A stretch of 46,103 nt of DNA from an uncultured Bacteroidales bacterium (GTDB taxonomy: Bacteria > Bacteroidota > Bacteroidia > Bacteroidales > UBA932): contig URCV01000008.1 in the NCBI GenBank assembly GCA_900546445.1, positions 1 through 46,103 of the forward strand, written 5' to 3'. How positions within the stretch are numbered: position 1 is the stretch's first letter; each line of letters starts with the position of its first letter. This document shows positions 8,025 through 14,574 of this stretch, in pieces. The position numbers were made by a program, and so were the translations under genes. The notes under the pieces are model-generated. The model did not search any database and was not told the DNA's origin. It worked only from the letters and a program-made list of their open reading frames with translations.

Positions 8025-8968
8025 AGCGCAGCATAAATTTGGAAGCGTTTCCCCGCCTCATTCAATAGTTGATTTGTAAAAGAGATATACACAGCTGTAC
8101 TATCAAGATTGCTGTGACCCAAGTATGTAGATAACACCGGCAAGAGGGCCTGTACGTCCTTTCCTTCCTTATACCATTGTGCAACGCGTTTTGTTGCAAA
8201 AGTGTGACGAAGATCTTGAAGACGAACGTCAGAGTAAGCAGTATCCGAACGATGGATGCCGGCTTTTTCCCTGATTAAGCGGAAGGCTTGTTGGAACGAG
8301 GACAACTGAACAGGATTTCCTCTTTTATCAATGAAGAGGTGGTTATCGGAGACACATCTACGCAACGTTATTTCAGAACGCCACAGCAAGTAGTCCTCAA
8401 GCATTCGAGACACTTCTTCGCCAAAAGGGACTATACGGCTTTTGTAGAATTTTGTTTCCCGAATGTGCACAATGCCATCTTGGAGAAGAATATCATCTAT
8501 AACGAGATGAGTAGTCTCGCTGGGACGTAATCCAAGGCAATATGTCAGTTTGAGCATCGTCTGAATGACCTCCGGGTATTCAATATTAAAGCGCTTCCTA
8601 TAGGTTAAGGCGGTTTCAAAGATTAGTTTCAGTTCCACGTTGGAGTAGATGTATGGCACAAAGTCATCTGGTTTCGCTGGCTTATCCTTTGGCAAAGGAT
8701 TTACCGTCATATATCTTCTGGCCACTGCCCACATAAAGAACCCATTCAACGCCGCATTTATACTGAACCAGTATGTGGTGGCAACTCCTTCTCTGACGCC
8801 ATGCGCATTCAAGTAGTGAAAACAATGCTGCTCTGATATGATGGAGAGATCTTTATCTGCTCCGATATATTTGCAGAAGTTCTTTAGTATGAAGCCGATT
8901 GTACGAGCCTTCTCTCCAAGACTCATTCTGTACGATATGTACATAGTTACTGCTTCTCCCATTTTCAT
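8021..8968 (-). CDS. RIT tyrosine recombinase, second gene
   Basis: A 315-aa tyrosine recombinase when started at ATG 8968, which overlaps the stop of the first gene as ATGA; an upstream ATG at 8983 is also in frame. Catalytic positions: Arg in YCLGLRPSETTHL, His/Arg region in LQDLRHTFATKR (the first His of the usual HxxR is replaced by Gln-Asp-Leu-Arg), His in TYLGHSNLDST, and Tyr in AVYISFTNQ (about residue 293). The N-terminal domain is about 100 residues. It is the middle member of the trio and is translationally coupled to both neighbours. Confidence 0.92.
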   Translation of the reverse strand: MKMGEAVTMYISYRMSLGEKARTIGFILKNFCKYIGADKDLSIISEQHCFHYLNAHGVREGVATTYWFSINAALNGFFMWAVARRYMTVNPLPKDKPAKPDDFVPYIYSNVELKLIFETALTYRKRFNIEYPEVIQTMLKLTYCLGLRPSETTHLVIDDILLQDGIVHIRETKFYKSRIVPFGEEVSRMLEDYLLWRSEITLRRCVSDNHLFIDKRGNPVQLSSFQQAFRLIREKAGIHRSDTAYSDVRLQDLRHTFATKRVAQWYKEGKDVQALLPVLSTYLGHSNLDSTAVYISFTNQLLNEAGKRFQIYAAL

Positions 8969-10527
8969 AGCAAGCCCTCCCATTCCATTTTGGAGACCTC
9001 GTGCAAATGTGACAAGTCTACCTTCGCATATATTCGGGTGGTGTCAAGCAAGCGATGACCCAACAGATCTGAAGTTTCTTTCAATGTCCCGCCATTGTTC
9101 ACAAGGTGACTGGCGCAGGCATGACGTAGGGAGTGGCCACCCCTATGATGAACATGGATATCAAGTCCCTTATACGCTCTAGCAACCAGATAGTAAACAA
9201 TGCCTCTCGTGATTTTTTTGTATGGCATACACAGCGTCAGAAAGAGATAATCTCGTCCCATTGCATTGTTCCGTCCTTCCAGAAGATAATCTGTAATGAG
9301 CCCGGCAACTGTTTTATCTAGAGGAAAAGCCTGAACGCCGCCTCTCTTTGCCCTCCGGAGATAGATACATTCTTTATTCCAGTCGATATCGTGCAGGCGA
9401 AGGTCTGCCACTTCTGAGGATCTCATTCCATATACGGCCATCAATGCCATAATGGCCGTATTCCTTCTTCCTCGTGCGTTCGATACCCCATAATACCCTA
9501 CAAGCTGCTCCACTTCATTCCACGAGGGTGAAGAAGGCAAGGTTTCCATTGAGAACTGACGAGGAGCCTTAATGGCATCAGGAACAATTGAGCATAAGTT
9601 ACATGCAACGGCATATCTTAAGAAGTCTCTCAAGGTTGTGACGATAGTCGCCATCGTTCGGCGGCAGCATCCGCCGTTATGGCGATAAGCAAGATATTCA
9701 TCAATATGTTCCAGCGACAAAGATATCAAACTGCTCTTATGACGGATGAAGGACATGAAGCACTTCAACTCTCGCTCCCTGCCTATCAATGTGGCATCTG
9801 CCAGTCCCTTGCTATCACGAGCCCATTGAACATAATCGTGCACTACATCGTACTCCAAAGGATCTAATTTCTCTTCTCGATACAGAATACCGGCATATGA
9901 TAGCCAGCCATATGCAACAGCCCTGAACGTTTTTATCCATTTTTGAGAAGGAGTTCGTCCATACGAACAATCTTCTGCCTCTCTATCTTTTATAACCTTT
10001 TCCAGATCTGACTCGAACACGTGATTCCGTTCTGCCAAAGACAAGCGGTCAATTATGATAATTTGCATCCAGGCATACTCGTGTAAGCGATTGTAAGACA
10101 TGCCTTGTGCTTCAAGGCTTTTTAGGTATGAGTACCTTTCTTCGTAAAAAGGGTATGTCAAGTAGCGCATTCTGTAATGGCAGACTGAACTAAAGCGATT
10201 GAACAAGATGCTTGAGTCGTTATACCTTGGATCAAGACGCCCCATGTCATTCAGCCATTGTGTGACGGTGCTCACCAAGAATGTAGATTTTGGACCATCG
10301 TAGTTGTTTTGCATAACCATTATTTCTGATAAACTTACCATGGTGCCTTCATTGCCCAATGACAAATGACGTGTAGCAAACAATAACTGGTCCGCAGTCA
10401 TCTGAAGTGAGCGGATGCCATTTCCTTCAGACTGCTTCTTAACAAGGAACAGCTCGCGTTCCCGCAATAGAGGAGCGGTCATGTGCGCCTCTACTTTTCT
10501 TTTGATTTGGAATAGTGTTTCTATCAT
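8965..10527 (-). CDS. RIT tyrosine recombinase, first gene (long)
   Basis: A 520-aa tyrosine recombinase, the first in the operon. It has an extra N-terminal region of about 200 residues, then a core-binding domain (about 205-310) and a catalytic domain with Arg in VYGMRSSEVADL, His-x-x-Arg in GGHSLRHACASHL, His in DLLGHRLLDTT and Tyr in RIYAKVDL (about residue 499). The long N-terminus separates it from its two partners and may recognise a different part of the end repeats. I see no good TAnnTTTG promoter in the 127 bases between its ATG and the element end; a TTATGTTG box at 10573-10580 lies there instead. Confidence 0.92.
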   Translation of the reverse strand: MIETLFQIKRKVEAHMTAPLLRERELFLVKKQSEGNGIRSLQMTADQLLFATRHLSLGNEGTMVSLSEIMVMQNNYDGPKSTFLVSTVTQWLNDMGRLDPRYNDSSILFNRFSSVCHYRMRYLTYPFYEERYSYLKSLEAQGMSYNRLHEYAWMQIIIIDRLSLAERNHVFESDLEKVIKDREAEDCSYGRTPSQKWIKTFRAVAYGWLSYAGILYREEKLDPLEYDVVHDYVQWARDSKGLADATLIGRERELKCFMSFIRHKSSLISLSLEHIDEYLAYRHNGGCCRRTMATIVTTLRDFLRYAVACNLCSIVPDAIKAPRQFSMETLPSSPSWNEVEQLVGYYGVSNARGRRNTAIMALMAVYGMRSSEVADLRLHDIDWNKECIYLRRAKRGGVQAFPLDKTVAGLITDYLLEGRNNAMGRDYLFLTLCMPYKKITRGIVYYLVARAYKGLDIHVHHRGGHSLRHACASHLVNNGGTLKETSDLLGHRLLDTTRIYAKVDLSHLHEVSKMEWEGLL

Positions 10528-10572
10528 ATATTGCTCTGATCCATTTGAGGACCTATAGTAATATACGATAAA

Positions 10573-10654
10573 TTATGTTGTGGATATGGCAGCTAACAAA
10601 CTAAAGTGCAAGGCAATATCCTACGATACCAACATAACAGCATTGCCAACATAA
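10573..10654 (-). repeat. Right end of the RIT element with iterated TTATGTTG boxes
   Basis: Inverted copies CCAACATAA lie at 10629-10637 and 10646-10654, with a plus-strand TTATGTTG at 10573-10580. The stretch 10621-10656 is the partner of 6901-6936, with 32 of 36 bases matching. A second GGACGC copy follows at 10655-10660. Confidence 0.8.
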
Positions 10655-10660
10655 GGACGC

Positions 10661-10900
10661 AAGAATTGGCTCTTCTGCGGCAATGACGCTTCGGCATACC
10701 GTGCAGCCATCGTTTACTCGCTTATCAGCACCTGCAAGAATGCTGGCATTGAGCCACGCATCTGGATGGAGGATGTCCTCACGAAAATCCCGTACTATCT
10801 TCGCGACGGGAAGGATCTCTCGGAACTTCTCCCACGTCAGTGGGCCAAACTTGAAACTAATCGTATCGACTCGAACTCATTAGCTCCCAATCGGAACTAA
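10661..10900 (+). pseudogene. tnpC: IS66 transposase TnpC, 3' fragment
   Basis: The displaced C-terminal 79 codons of the IS66 transposase, beginning KNWLFCGNDASAYRAA and including IPYYLRDGKDLSELLPRQW, the conserved IS66 C-terminal module. The frame joins exactly to codon 459 of the 5' fragment when the RIT element and one GGACGC are removed, giving a normal-length transposase of about 538 aa. It ends at TAA 10898-10900. No start codon or promoter would be expected to express it alone. Confidence 0.92.
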
Positions 10901-11004
10901 TCGGATACTAATCTCAGCCAATCGCCCGTATCGCTTTGAAATGTACCACCTGTAGCGGAATCAAATGTACCTCCATGGGTGGCAATGCTCCGAAATAAAA
11001 CTAT
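10901..11004. other. IS66 right-end non-coding segment
   Basis: The 104 bases between the tnpC stop and the right inverted repeat hold no ORF I can support. This is normal for IS66 subterminal DNA. Confidence 0.6.
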
Positions 11005-11026
11005 ACGTGCCTCACCGGAGGCTTAC
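11005..11026 (-). repeat. IS66 right inverted repeat
   Basis: The reverse complement starts GTAAGCCTCCGGTG and matches the left repeat at 20 of 22 positions. Confidence 0.93.
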
Positions 11027-11034
11027 AAATATCT
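11027..11034 (+). repeat. Right target-site duplication of IS66 (AAATATCT)
   Basis: Exact copy of 4600-4607. It lies immediately before the stop codon (minus strand) of the 323-aa gene, so the insertion fell a few codons into the overlapping downstream gene. Confidence 0.95.
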
Positions 11035-12006
11035 CTAATCCTTCCATTCTATTTCATTAATTAAACGTTCAACTTCGCCTTCCACTCGTGGGTCTTCGTC
11101 CTCACGCAGAGAAATGGCCAAAGATAATCTGTCAACCCATTCGGCTTTTGTACCAATAGCGGTGACTGGTGGATATTTCCATGCTTCAATGATGATGTTG
11201 CCATCAAATTCGTTGGGGCGTACTAAGACTCCCAATGATTTGAATTCCCGTAGTTGTTTGACTGGCACCATGATTATTCTTTCCGGATCAGGATTCAGCC
11301 ATGTGTAATGTGCAAGGGCATTGATGCCACATACTGGGAAATTATCGTCAGAGAGCAAGTCATCACAGTAAATGCGTTCTTCAATAGGGTTAACGAGGAA
11401 CGACTGGGCTTGCTTCCACAATTCCAATCCTTTCTTGTCAAAGTGGATTACCTTCCGTTTAGAGTGTCCAGATACTTTCTCGCACAGCCCCAAGTCTTCG
11501 AGGCAAGTAATACCAAGTGTAATGCTTGCATATGAATACGGAATTTTATTCTCTATGTCACGTGCTGCCAATCCTTCGATACTCTCGATCTGTAGATGAT
11601 AGAGCAGCAGGTATTGTGCGACTGGCGATAAGACCTTAGCCTGTTTGGTTTTACGAATGCGCTCATTAGCCAGGAGCATTGGCAAATGGACGTATTTGTC
11701 AGATACAACGAAATACACGTCTTTGTCAATTAGTCTCTGCCGTTCATAGGCAGGACAAGTTGGCAACAAGAATACGGTTGGAAGCTGGAATAACGAAGTA
11801 AGGTTGTTTGCAGTAACAGACAAATTACGTGGGGTAGCTACTTTATCTTTAGGTTCTGCGAATAGCAATGGCATACCATGAAACTCCCCATCGTAGAACT
11901 TGTACGACAACATTTCTCCGATGGTAACACCTTTCATCTGCGCCCTGCTTCGTTCTTGCAGCTGTATAGGTCTTCCTAATATGGCAATATCTTTTATTTT
12001 AACCAT
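11035..12006 (-). CDS. Putative regulator or antitoxin of an AbiE-like pair
   Basis: A 323-aa protein starting at MVKIKDIAILGRP (ATG 12006). An upstream ATG at 12042 falls inside the promoter and is rejected. The middle part (about residues 130-210) reads like a winged helix: VLSPVAQYLLLYHLQ, then YSYASITLGITCLEDLGL and KVIHFDKKGLELWKQA. The C-terminus ends DRLSLAISLREDEDPRVEGE, a tail I associate with regulators encoded before nucleotidyltransferase-type toxins in Bacteroidota. Its TAG overlaps the ATG of the small gene now cut by IS66. The gene itself is intact, because the target duplication begins just after its stop. Function as an antitoxin is inferred from architecture and coupling. 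Confidence 0.55.
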   Translation of the reverse strand: MVKIKDIAILGRPIQLQERSRAQMKGVTIGEMLSYKFYDGEFHGMPLLFAEPKDKVATPRNLSVTANNLTSLFQLPTVFLLPTCPAYERQRLIDKDVYFVVSDKYVHLPMLLANERIRKTKQAKVLSPVAQYLLLYHLQIESIEGLAARDIENKIPYSYASITLGITCLEDLGLCEKVSGHSKRKVIHFDKKGLELWKQAQSFLVNPIEERIYCDDLLSDDNFPVCGINALAHYTWLNPDPERIIMVPVKQLREFKSLGVLVRPNEFDGNIIIEAWKYPPVTAIGTKAEWVDRLSLAISLREDEDPRVEGEVERLINEIEWKD

Positions 12007-12039
12007 TCTGCTTGATTTTAATATACCATTAAAACGATG

Positions 12040-12047
12040 CAAAAGTA
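12040..12047 (-). promoter_or_regulatory. -7 element of the 323-aa regulator gene
   Basis: On the minus strand TACTTTTG fits TAnnTTTG and lies about 34 bases before ATG 12006. This decides against the ATG at 12042. Confidence 0.55.
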
Positions 12048-12120
12048 TTAAAATAATCTAAGATAACCAAAGATTTTTGGGAATCTAACTGGATTCTTCC
12101 TGTTTTCCGCAATGGGACAC

Positions 12121-12171
12121 CCTTTAGCGACCGGAGTAGACAGCAGGAATAAAACGCAAAAAACCAGTCCG
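12121..12171 (+). repeat. 51-bp direct repeat, left copy (island boundary)
   Basis: Nearly identical to 18344-18394 in the same orientation, differing by two single-base indels. It starts CCTTTAGCGACCGGAG and ends in AAAAAACCAGTCCG, the first half of the tRNA-fMet terminator hairpin. It probably marks the left junction of a segment integrated next to tRNA-fMet. Confidence 0.8.
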
Positions 12172-12173
12172 GA

Positions 12174-12248
12174 GATAAAGCATTCAAGAAGTATCTTGTC
12201 GAGCAGACCGTGGAGCGCTTACAACATTTTGAGTCCCTGGACAAATAG
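12174..12248 (+). pseudogene. C-terminal tail of an unknown gene at the island edge
   Basis: Right after the direct repeat an open frame reads DKAFKKYLVEQTVERLQHFE and stops at TAG 12246-12248. It has protein-like, amphipathic character but no start. It looks like the last 24 codons of a gene whose body was left behind when the repeat junction formed. I do not recognise the family. Confidence 0.35.
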
Positions 12249-12293
12249 TTCAAATAATTAAAATGGCTGCCATACTTTAGCAGTAAGACTGAT

Positions 12294-12301
12294 TATTTTT
12301 G
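12294..12301 (+). promoter_or_regulatory. -7 element of the zinc-ribbon gene
   Basis: TATTTTTG fits TAnnTTTG and lies 25 bases before the ATG at 12327. Confidence 0.5.
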
Positions 12302-12326
12302 CCAACGAATAATAAACACCAACATT

Positions 12327-12578
12327 ATGCCTAGATTTTATTGCGTTAATTGCGGAAAGGATTTCTCCAGTGTAAGAAGCCTTACTATGTCACCATGCCA
12401 ACAGCATCCCCTGGGTTCTTTTAAAGGAAACCATATCCTGTATGAAGGGAGCGAGAAATCCACATACACTTGTAAGTATTGCGGAAAGCAGTTCTCTACT
12501 ATTCGGAATATGACCTGGTCGCCCTGTCAGAATCATCCTAAAGGTGCATTTAAAGGGAACCATTCACCGGCGCTGTAA
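12327..12578 (+). CDS. Small protein with two tandem Cys/His (zinc-ribbon-like) repeats
   Basis: An 83-aa protein built from two copies of the same module: YCVNCGKDFSSVRSLTMSPC..HPLGSFKGNH, then YTCKYCGKQFSTIRNMTWSP C..HPKGAFKGNH, joined by ILYEGSEKS. Each module carries C-x2-C and C-x3-H, enough to bind one zinc ion. Similar short tandem-module proteins are common and uncharacterised in Bacteroidota. The gene is 14 bases ahead of the GyrB-like remnant and may be co-transcribed with it. A nucleic-acid or protein-binding role is possible but not shown. Confidence 0.75.
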   Translation: MPRFYCVNCGKDFSSVRSLTMSPCQQHPLGSFKGNHILYEGSEKSTYTCKYCGKQFSTIRNMTWSPCQNHPKGAFKGNHSPAL

Positions 12579-12592
12579 AATAGCTCATCAGA

Positions 12593-13180
12593 ATGAATTC
12601 AACAGGAAACACCATTCAAACTCTTGAATGGTACGAGCACATTCGCCTCAACCCGGAAATGTATATCGGCAGAATTGGGGACGGCTCTGACGTGGAAGAT
12701 GGCATCTACACCCTTCTCAAAGGCCTTATTGATAGTTCGGCCGACGAGTTCGAAATGGGCTATGCCAAGCGACTTGAGATTAAGATCAGCGGTCTGGCCG
12801 TTTCTCTGAGAGAATACGGCCGCGGAATTCCTCTCGAGTCTGTTGTGAATTCTACCAGCGGTTTATCCGTTGGAATTGGCGCCAGAAAGGATGTTGTCAC
12901 CACAAATAGCTACAAGGTGGCCAATGCTCTTTCTGAAGAGTTCTCAGTTGATTCCTACCGTAGTGTAGCTCGCTCATGGGCATTGTATTCCAAAGGGTGC
13001 CTCACTGATCAAAGAATAGAAGAAGACAAGAATCTGGAGCCAGACGGCATCAGGGTGAAATTCGCCTTAGACAAAGAACTGTTCCCCAATAGCTACTATC
13101 GGCTGGAGATTGTCAAGGACATTCTGGAGCAGTACTCAGCAAAGCACGAAGGCTTTCCAATCTCGCTCAATGGCTATTAG
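12593..13180 (+). pseudogene. GyrB/ParE-like GHKL ATPase domain remnant
   Basis: A 195-aa ORF matching only the N-terminal ATPase part of type II topoisomerase B subunits: RLNPEMYIGRIGDGSDVEDG (about 18-37), YGRGIPLESVV (about 94-104) and a trailing DGIRVKFALDKELFPNSYYR. Full GyrB/ParE proteins are 600-650 aa. Key positions are altered: the catalytic Glu and the Asn of the GHKL motif (E-V-I-D-N in normal proteins) read G-L-I-D-S, and the GxxGxG lid is replaced by RKDVVTTNSYKVANALS. It is therefore unlikely to hydrolyse ATP. The frame is open from a good ATG, so it may still be expressed as a small protein, for example a binding decoy. Its last codons and stop lie within a 40-bp repeat copied from the next gene's start. 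Confidence 0.6.
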
Positions 13181-13215
13181 CAATAGAGTATGAATTACGT
13201 TGAATCAAATCAAGA
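13176..13215 (+). repeat. 40-bp direct repeat, first copy (duplicated gene start)
   Basis: Identical to 13242-13281, 66 bases downstream. It contains ATG AAT TAC GTT GAA TCA, the start of the next gene, and provides the stop of the GyrB-like ORF. The duplicated start runs into TGA 13239-13241 after 16 codons. Confidence 0.9.
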
Positions 13216-13225
13216 AATAATTTCT

Positions 13226-13233
13226 TATATTTG
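13226..13233 (+). promoter_or_regulatory. -7 promoter element between the repeat copies
   Basis: TATATTTG is a full TAnnTTTG match, 23 bases before ATG 13256. It sits in the 26-base spacer between the two 40-bp repeats, so the second copy of the gene start is the expressed one. Confidence 0.6.
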
Positions 13234-13241
13234 CACTTGAC

Positions 13242-13281
13242 ATTAGCAATAGAGTATGAATTACGTTGAATCAAATCAAGA
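13242..13281 (+). repeat. 40-bp direct repeat, second copy
   Basis: Exact copy of 13176-13215; it covers the 5' untranslated region and first 8 codons of the 293-aa gene. Confidence 0.9.
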
Positions 13282-14137
13282 TATCCTCAATCGTTGGAAA
13301 GCGAAGTTCTGTGAGGACAAGTCAAAGGACTCTGAGTATGAGGGGTACGAACCGGCAAAGTATTTTGCTGAAGACGGTATTATGTATAGAGGAGCGCTAA
13401 CGTATCTACCCAAAACGCATGAGGATGGTAACACTACGTATAGGTGGGCGCATGCCTGTAACGGAAATGAAAACGCATTATGGGAAGCCGCTCCTTTACG
13501 GGTCTTGTATTTAACCAAAGACCAGAATACATCGGGATGTGAAACTTGGGATGTTCGTTCGGAGTCATATAGATACCTTGCCCCTAATGCCACAGAGAAT
13601 GATTTATCAACGGTAAGGTTTCATGTTAATCTTGTGTATTCCTTATATGGATTGTTGAAGACTACGCCTGAGAGGATGATGGGCTTCGAGGATTTTACTG
13701 ATGCTGAAGCCTTGAAGCTATCAGAGGAAGCGATTTATGCCAGGATAAACTGTCGTAAGGAGTATGGATTGGAATCTTGTAGTGATGAGAAATTAAGCAC
13801 AGCCATCAATACATATAAAGATTACCTCAGAGAACAAGTCTGCAATCTGGATGCGGACTTATTTATCTGTTGTGGTAGTCACAATGATAAGAATATCATT
13901 CTTGAGAACCTTAATGCGTTTTATGATAATAAGTTCAAATGGATTGGCTACGCCACCTGGTATAATGAAGAGGATAACAAGGTCGCGATAGATTCTTACC
14001 ATCTAAGCTATATGAAGGGAGGGTATCAGCAGCGATATGAGGACATTGTAAAGACGTACTTCGACTTTCTCAAGTATCATCCTGATTTTCTCAAACACCG
14101 CATAAAGAACAGTTATTCCTCTAACTGCTCACAGTAG
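13256..14137 (+). CDS. Unknown protein with uracil-DNA-glycosylase-like features
   Basis: A 293-aa protein. Motifs recall the uracil-DNA glycosylase superfamily fold: a strand-loop VLYLTKDQNTSG near residue 82, LDADLFICCGSHNDKNI near residue 198 (a buried strand followed by a helix-start GS), and IDSYHLSYMK near residue 245 in the place of the HPS loop. The water-activating GQDPYH motif of classical family 1 enzymes is absent. Other members of this broad fold in Bacteroidota are annotated only as hypothetical. Nucleic-acid base excision is therefore a fold-level guess. The gene has its own promoter and a duplicated 5' end, and converges with the next gene with a 25-base overlap. Confidence 0.55.
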   Translation: MNYVESNQDILNRWKAKFCEDKSKDSEYEGYEPAKYFAEDGIMYRGALTYLPKTHEDGNTTYRWAHACNGNENALWEAAPLRVLYLTKDQNTSGCETWDVRSESYRYLAPNATENDLSTVRFHVNLVYSLYGLLKTTPERMMGFEDFTDAEALKLSEEAIYARINCRKEYGLESCSDEKLSTAINTYKDYLREQVCNLDADLFICCGSHNDKNIILENLNAFYDNKFKWIGYATWYNEEDNKVAIDSYHLSYMKGGYQQRYEDIVKTYFDFLKYHPDFLKHRIKNSYSSNCSQ

Positions 14138-14427
14138 TTAATTGCTTTTCTGAAGTCAGGGAACTCAATCTCTTCGTCGTGTTCCTCATACAATACATGC
14201 TCATAGAAATGATCTTCTGAGCGTTTCCCGGCCAATGCATATGAAAGTTTCGTCTTGACGCCTTTCTCGTTTTCATATTCAAACTGCATCCGTGCCATGA
14301 ACAATTCCGGATAGGGTTCATATTCAAATTTTGTAATTGAGAATCTGCTCTGCTCTTCCTTCGTCAATTCTCTAAATCCGTACAGAGAGTAGAGAAGGTA
14401 CATTTCATCAAGGGGTATTCGATTCAT
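14113..14427 (-). CDS. Small unknown acidic protein
   Basis: A 104-aa protein from ATG 14427 (MNRIPLDEMYLLYSLYGFRE). A longer frame to 14544 is rejected because a -7 element lies at 14446-14453. It has an N-terminal helix and then alternating strands with many Glu, Tyr and Phe (FEYEPYPELFMARMQFEYEN), consistent with a small alpha-beta protein. No family is recognised. It is divergent from the WYL gene, sharing the intergenic control region, and its 3' end overlaps the UDG-like gene by 25 bases. Confidence 0.55.
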   Translation of the reverse strand: MNRIPLDEMYLLYSLYGFRELTKEEQSRFSITKFEYEPYPELFMARMQFEYENEKGVKTKLSYALAGKRSEDHFYEHVLYEEHDEEIEFPDFRKAINYCEQLEE

Positions 14428-14445
14428 AGCGCTTTGTTTTTTCGG

Positions 14446-14453
14446 CAAAGATA
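14446..14453 (-). promoter_or_regulatory. -7 element of the 104-aa gene
   Basis: TATCTTTG on the minus strand, 19 bases before ATG 14427. Confidence 0.6.
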
Positions 14454-14545
14454 TGGAGCGCCCCTGCCAAAAGCCAGCAGTCCTTTTTTTTGCTACATTT
14501 TTAGCATCAATTTTCAAACTGCTTGTTTTTGGCAGTGATAACATT

Positions 14546-14553
14546 TACCTTTG
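14546..14553 (+). promoter_or_regulatory. -7 element of the WYL operon
   Basis: TACCTTTG fits TAnnTTTG, 21 bases before ATG 14575. The TTG of this box cannot be the start codon, which fixes the start downstream. Confidence 0.6.
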
Positions 14554-14574
14554 CATCAGATCAAGAAACTATAT

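Larger units (their letters stand above)
6877..10654 (-). mobile_element. Recombinase-in-trio (RIT) element inserted in tnpC
   Basis: A 3778-bp insertion that contains only three adjacent, translationally coupled tyrosine recombinase genes on the minus strand, the defining feature of RIT elements. Its tips are TTATGTTG and CAACATAA, flanked by GGACGC on both sides. A longer imperfect inverted repeat of 36 bp (32 matches) lies at 6901-6936 and 10621-10656. Removing 6877-10660 rejoins tnpC perfectly in frame. No cargo is visible. Confidence 0.9.
4608..11026 (+). mobile_element. IS66-family insertion sequence, interrupted by a RIT element
   Basis: Ends are 22-bp inverted repeats starting 5'-GTAAGCC, matching at 20 of 22 positions, with a perfect AAATATCT duplication outside. 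It contains tnpA, tnpB and tnpC in the usual IS66 order. Without the inner 3.8-kb insertion the element would be about 2.6 kb, the normal IS66 size. tnpC is split by the inner element, so this copy should be unable to transpose by itself. The intact target duplication and well-kept reading frames suggest fairly recent arrival. Confidence 0.95.

Noticed and set aside
12029..12253. 74-codon minus-strand frame over the left 51-bp repeat
   Set aside because: It runs across the repeat and the promoter of the 323-aa gene and has no protein-like pattern; the plus-strand tail is more credible.
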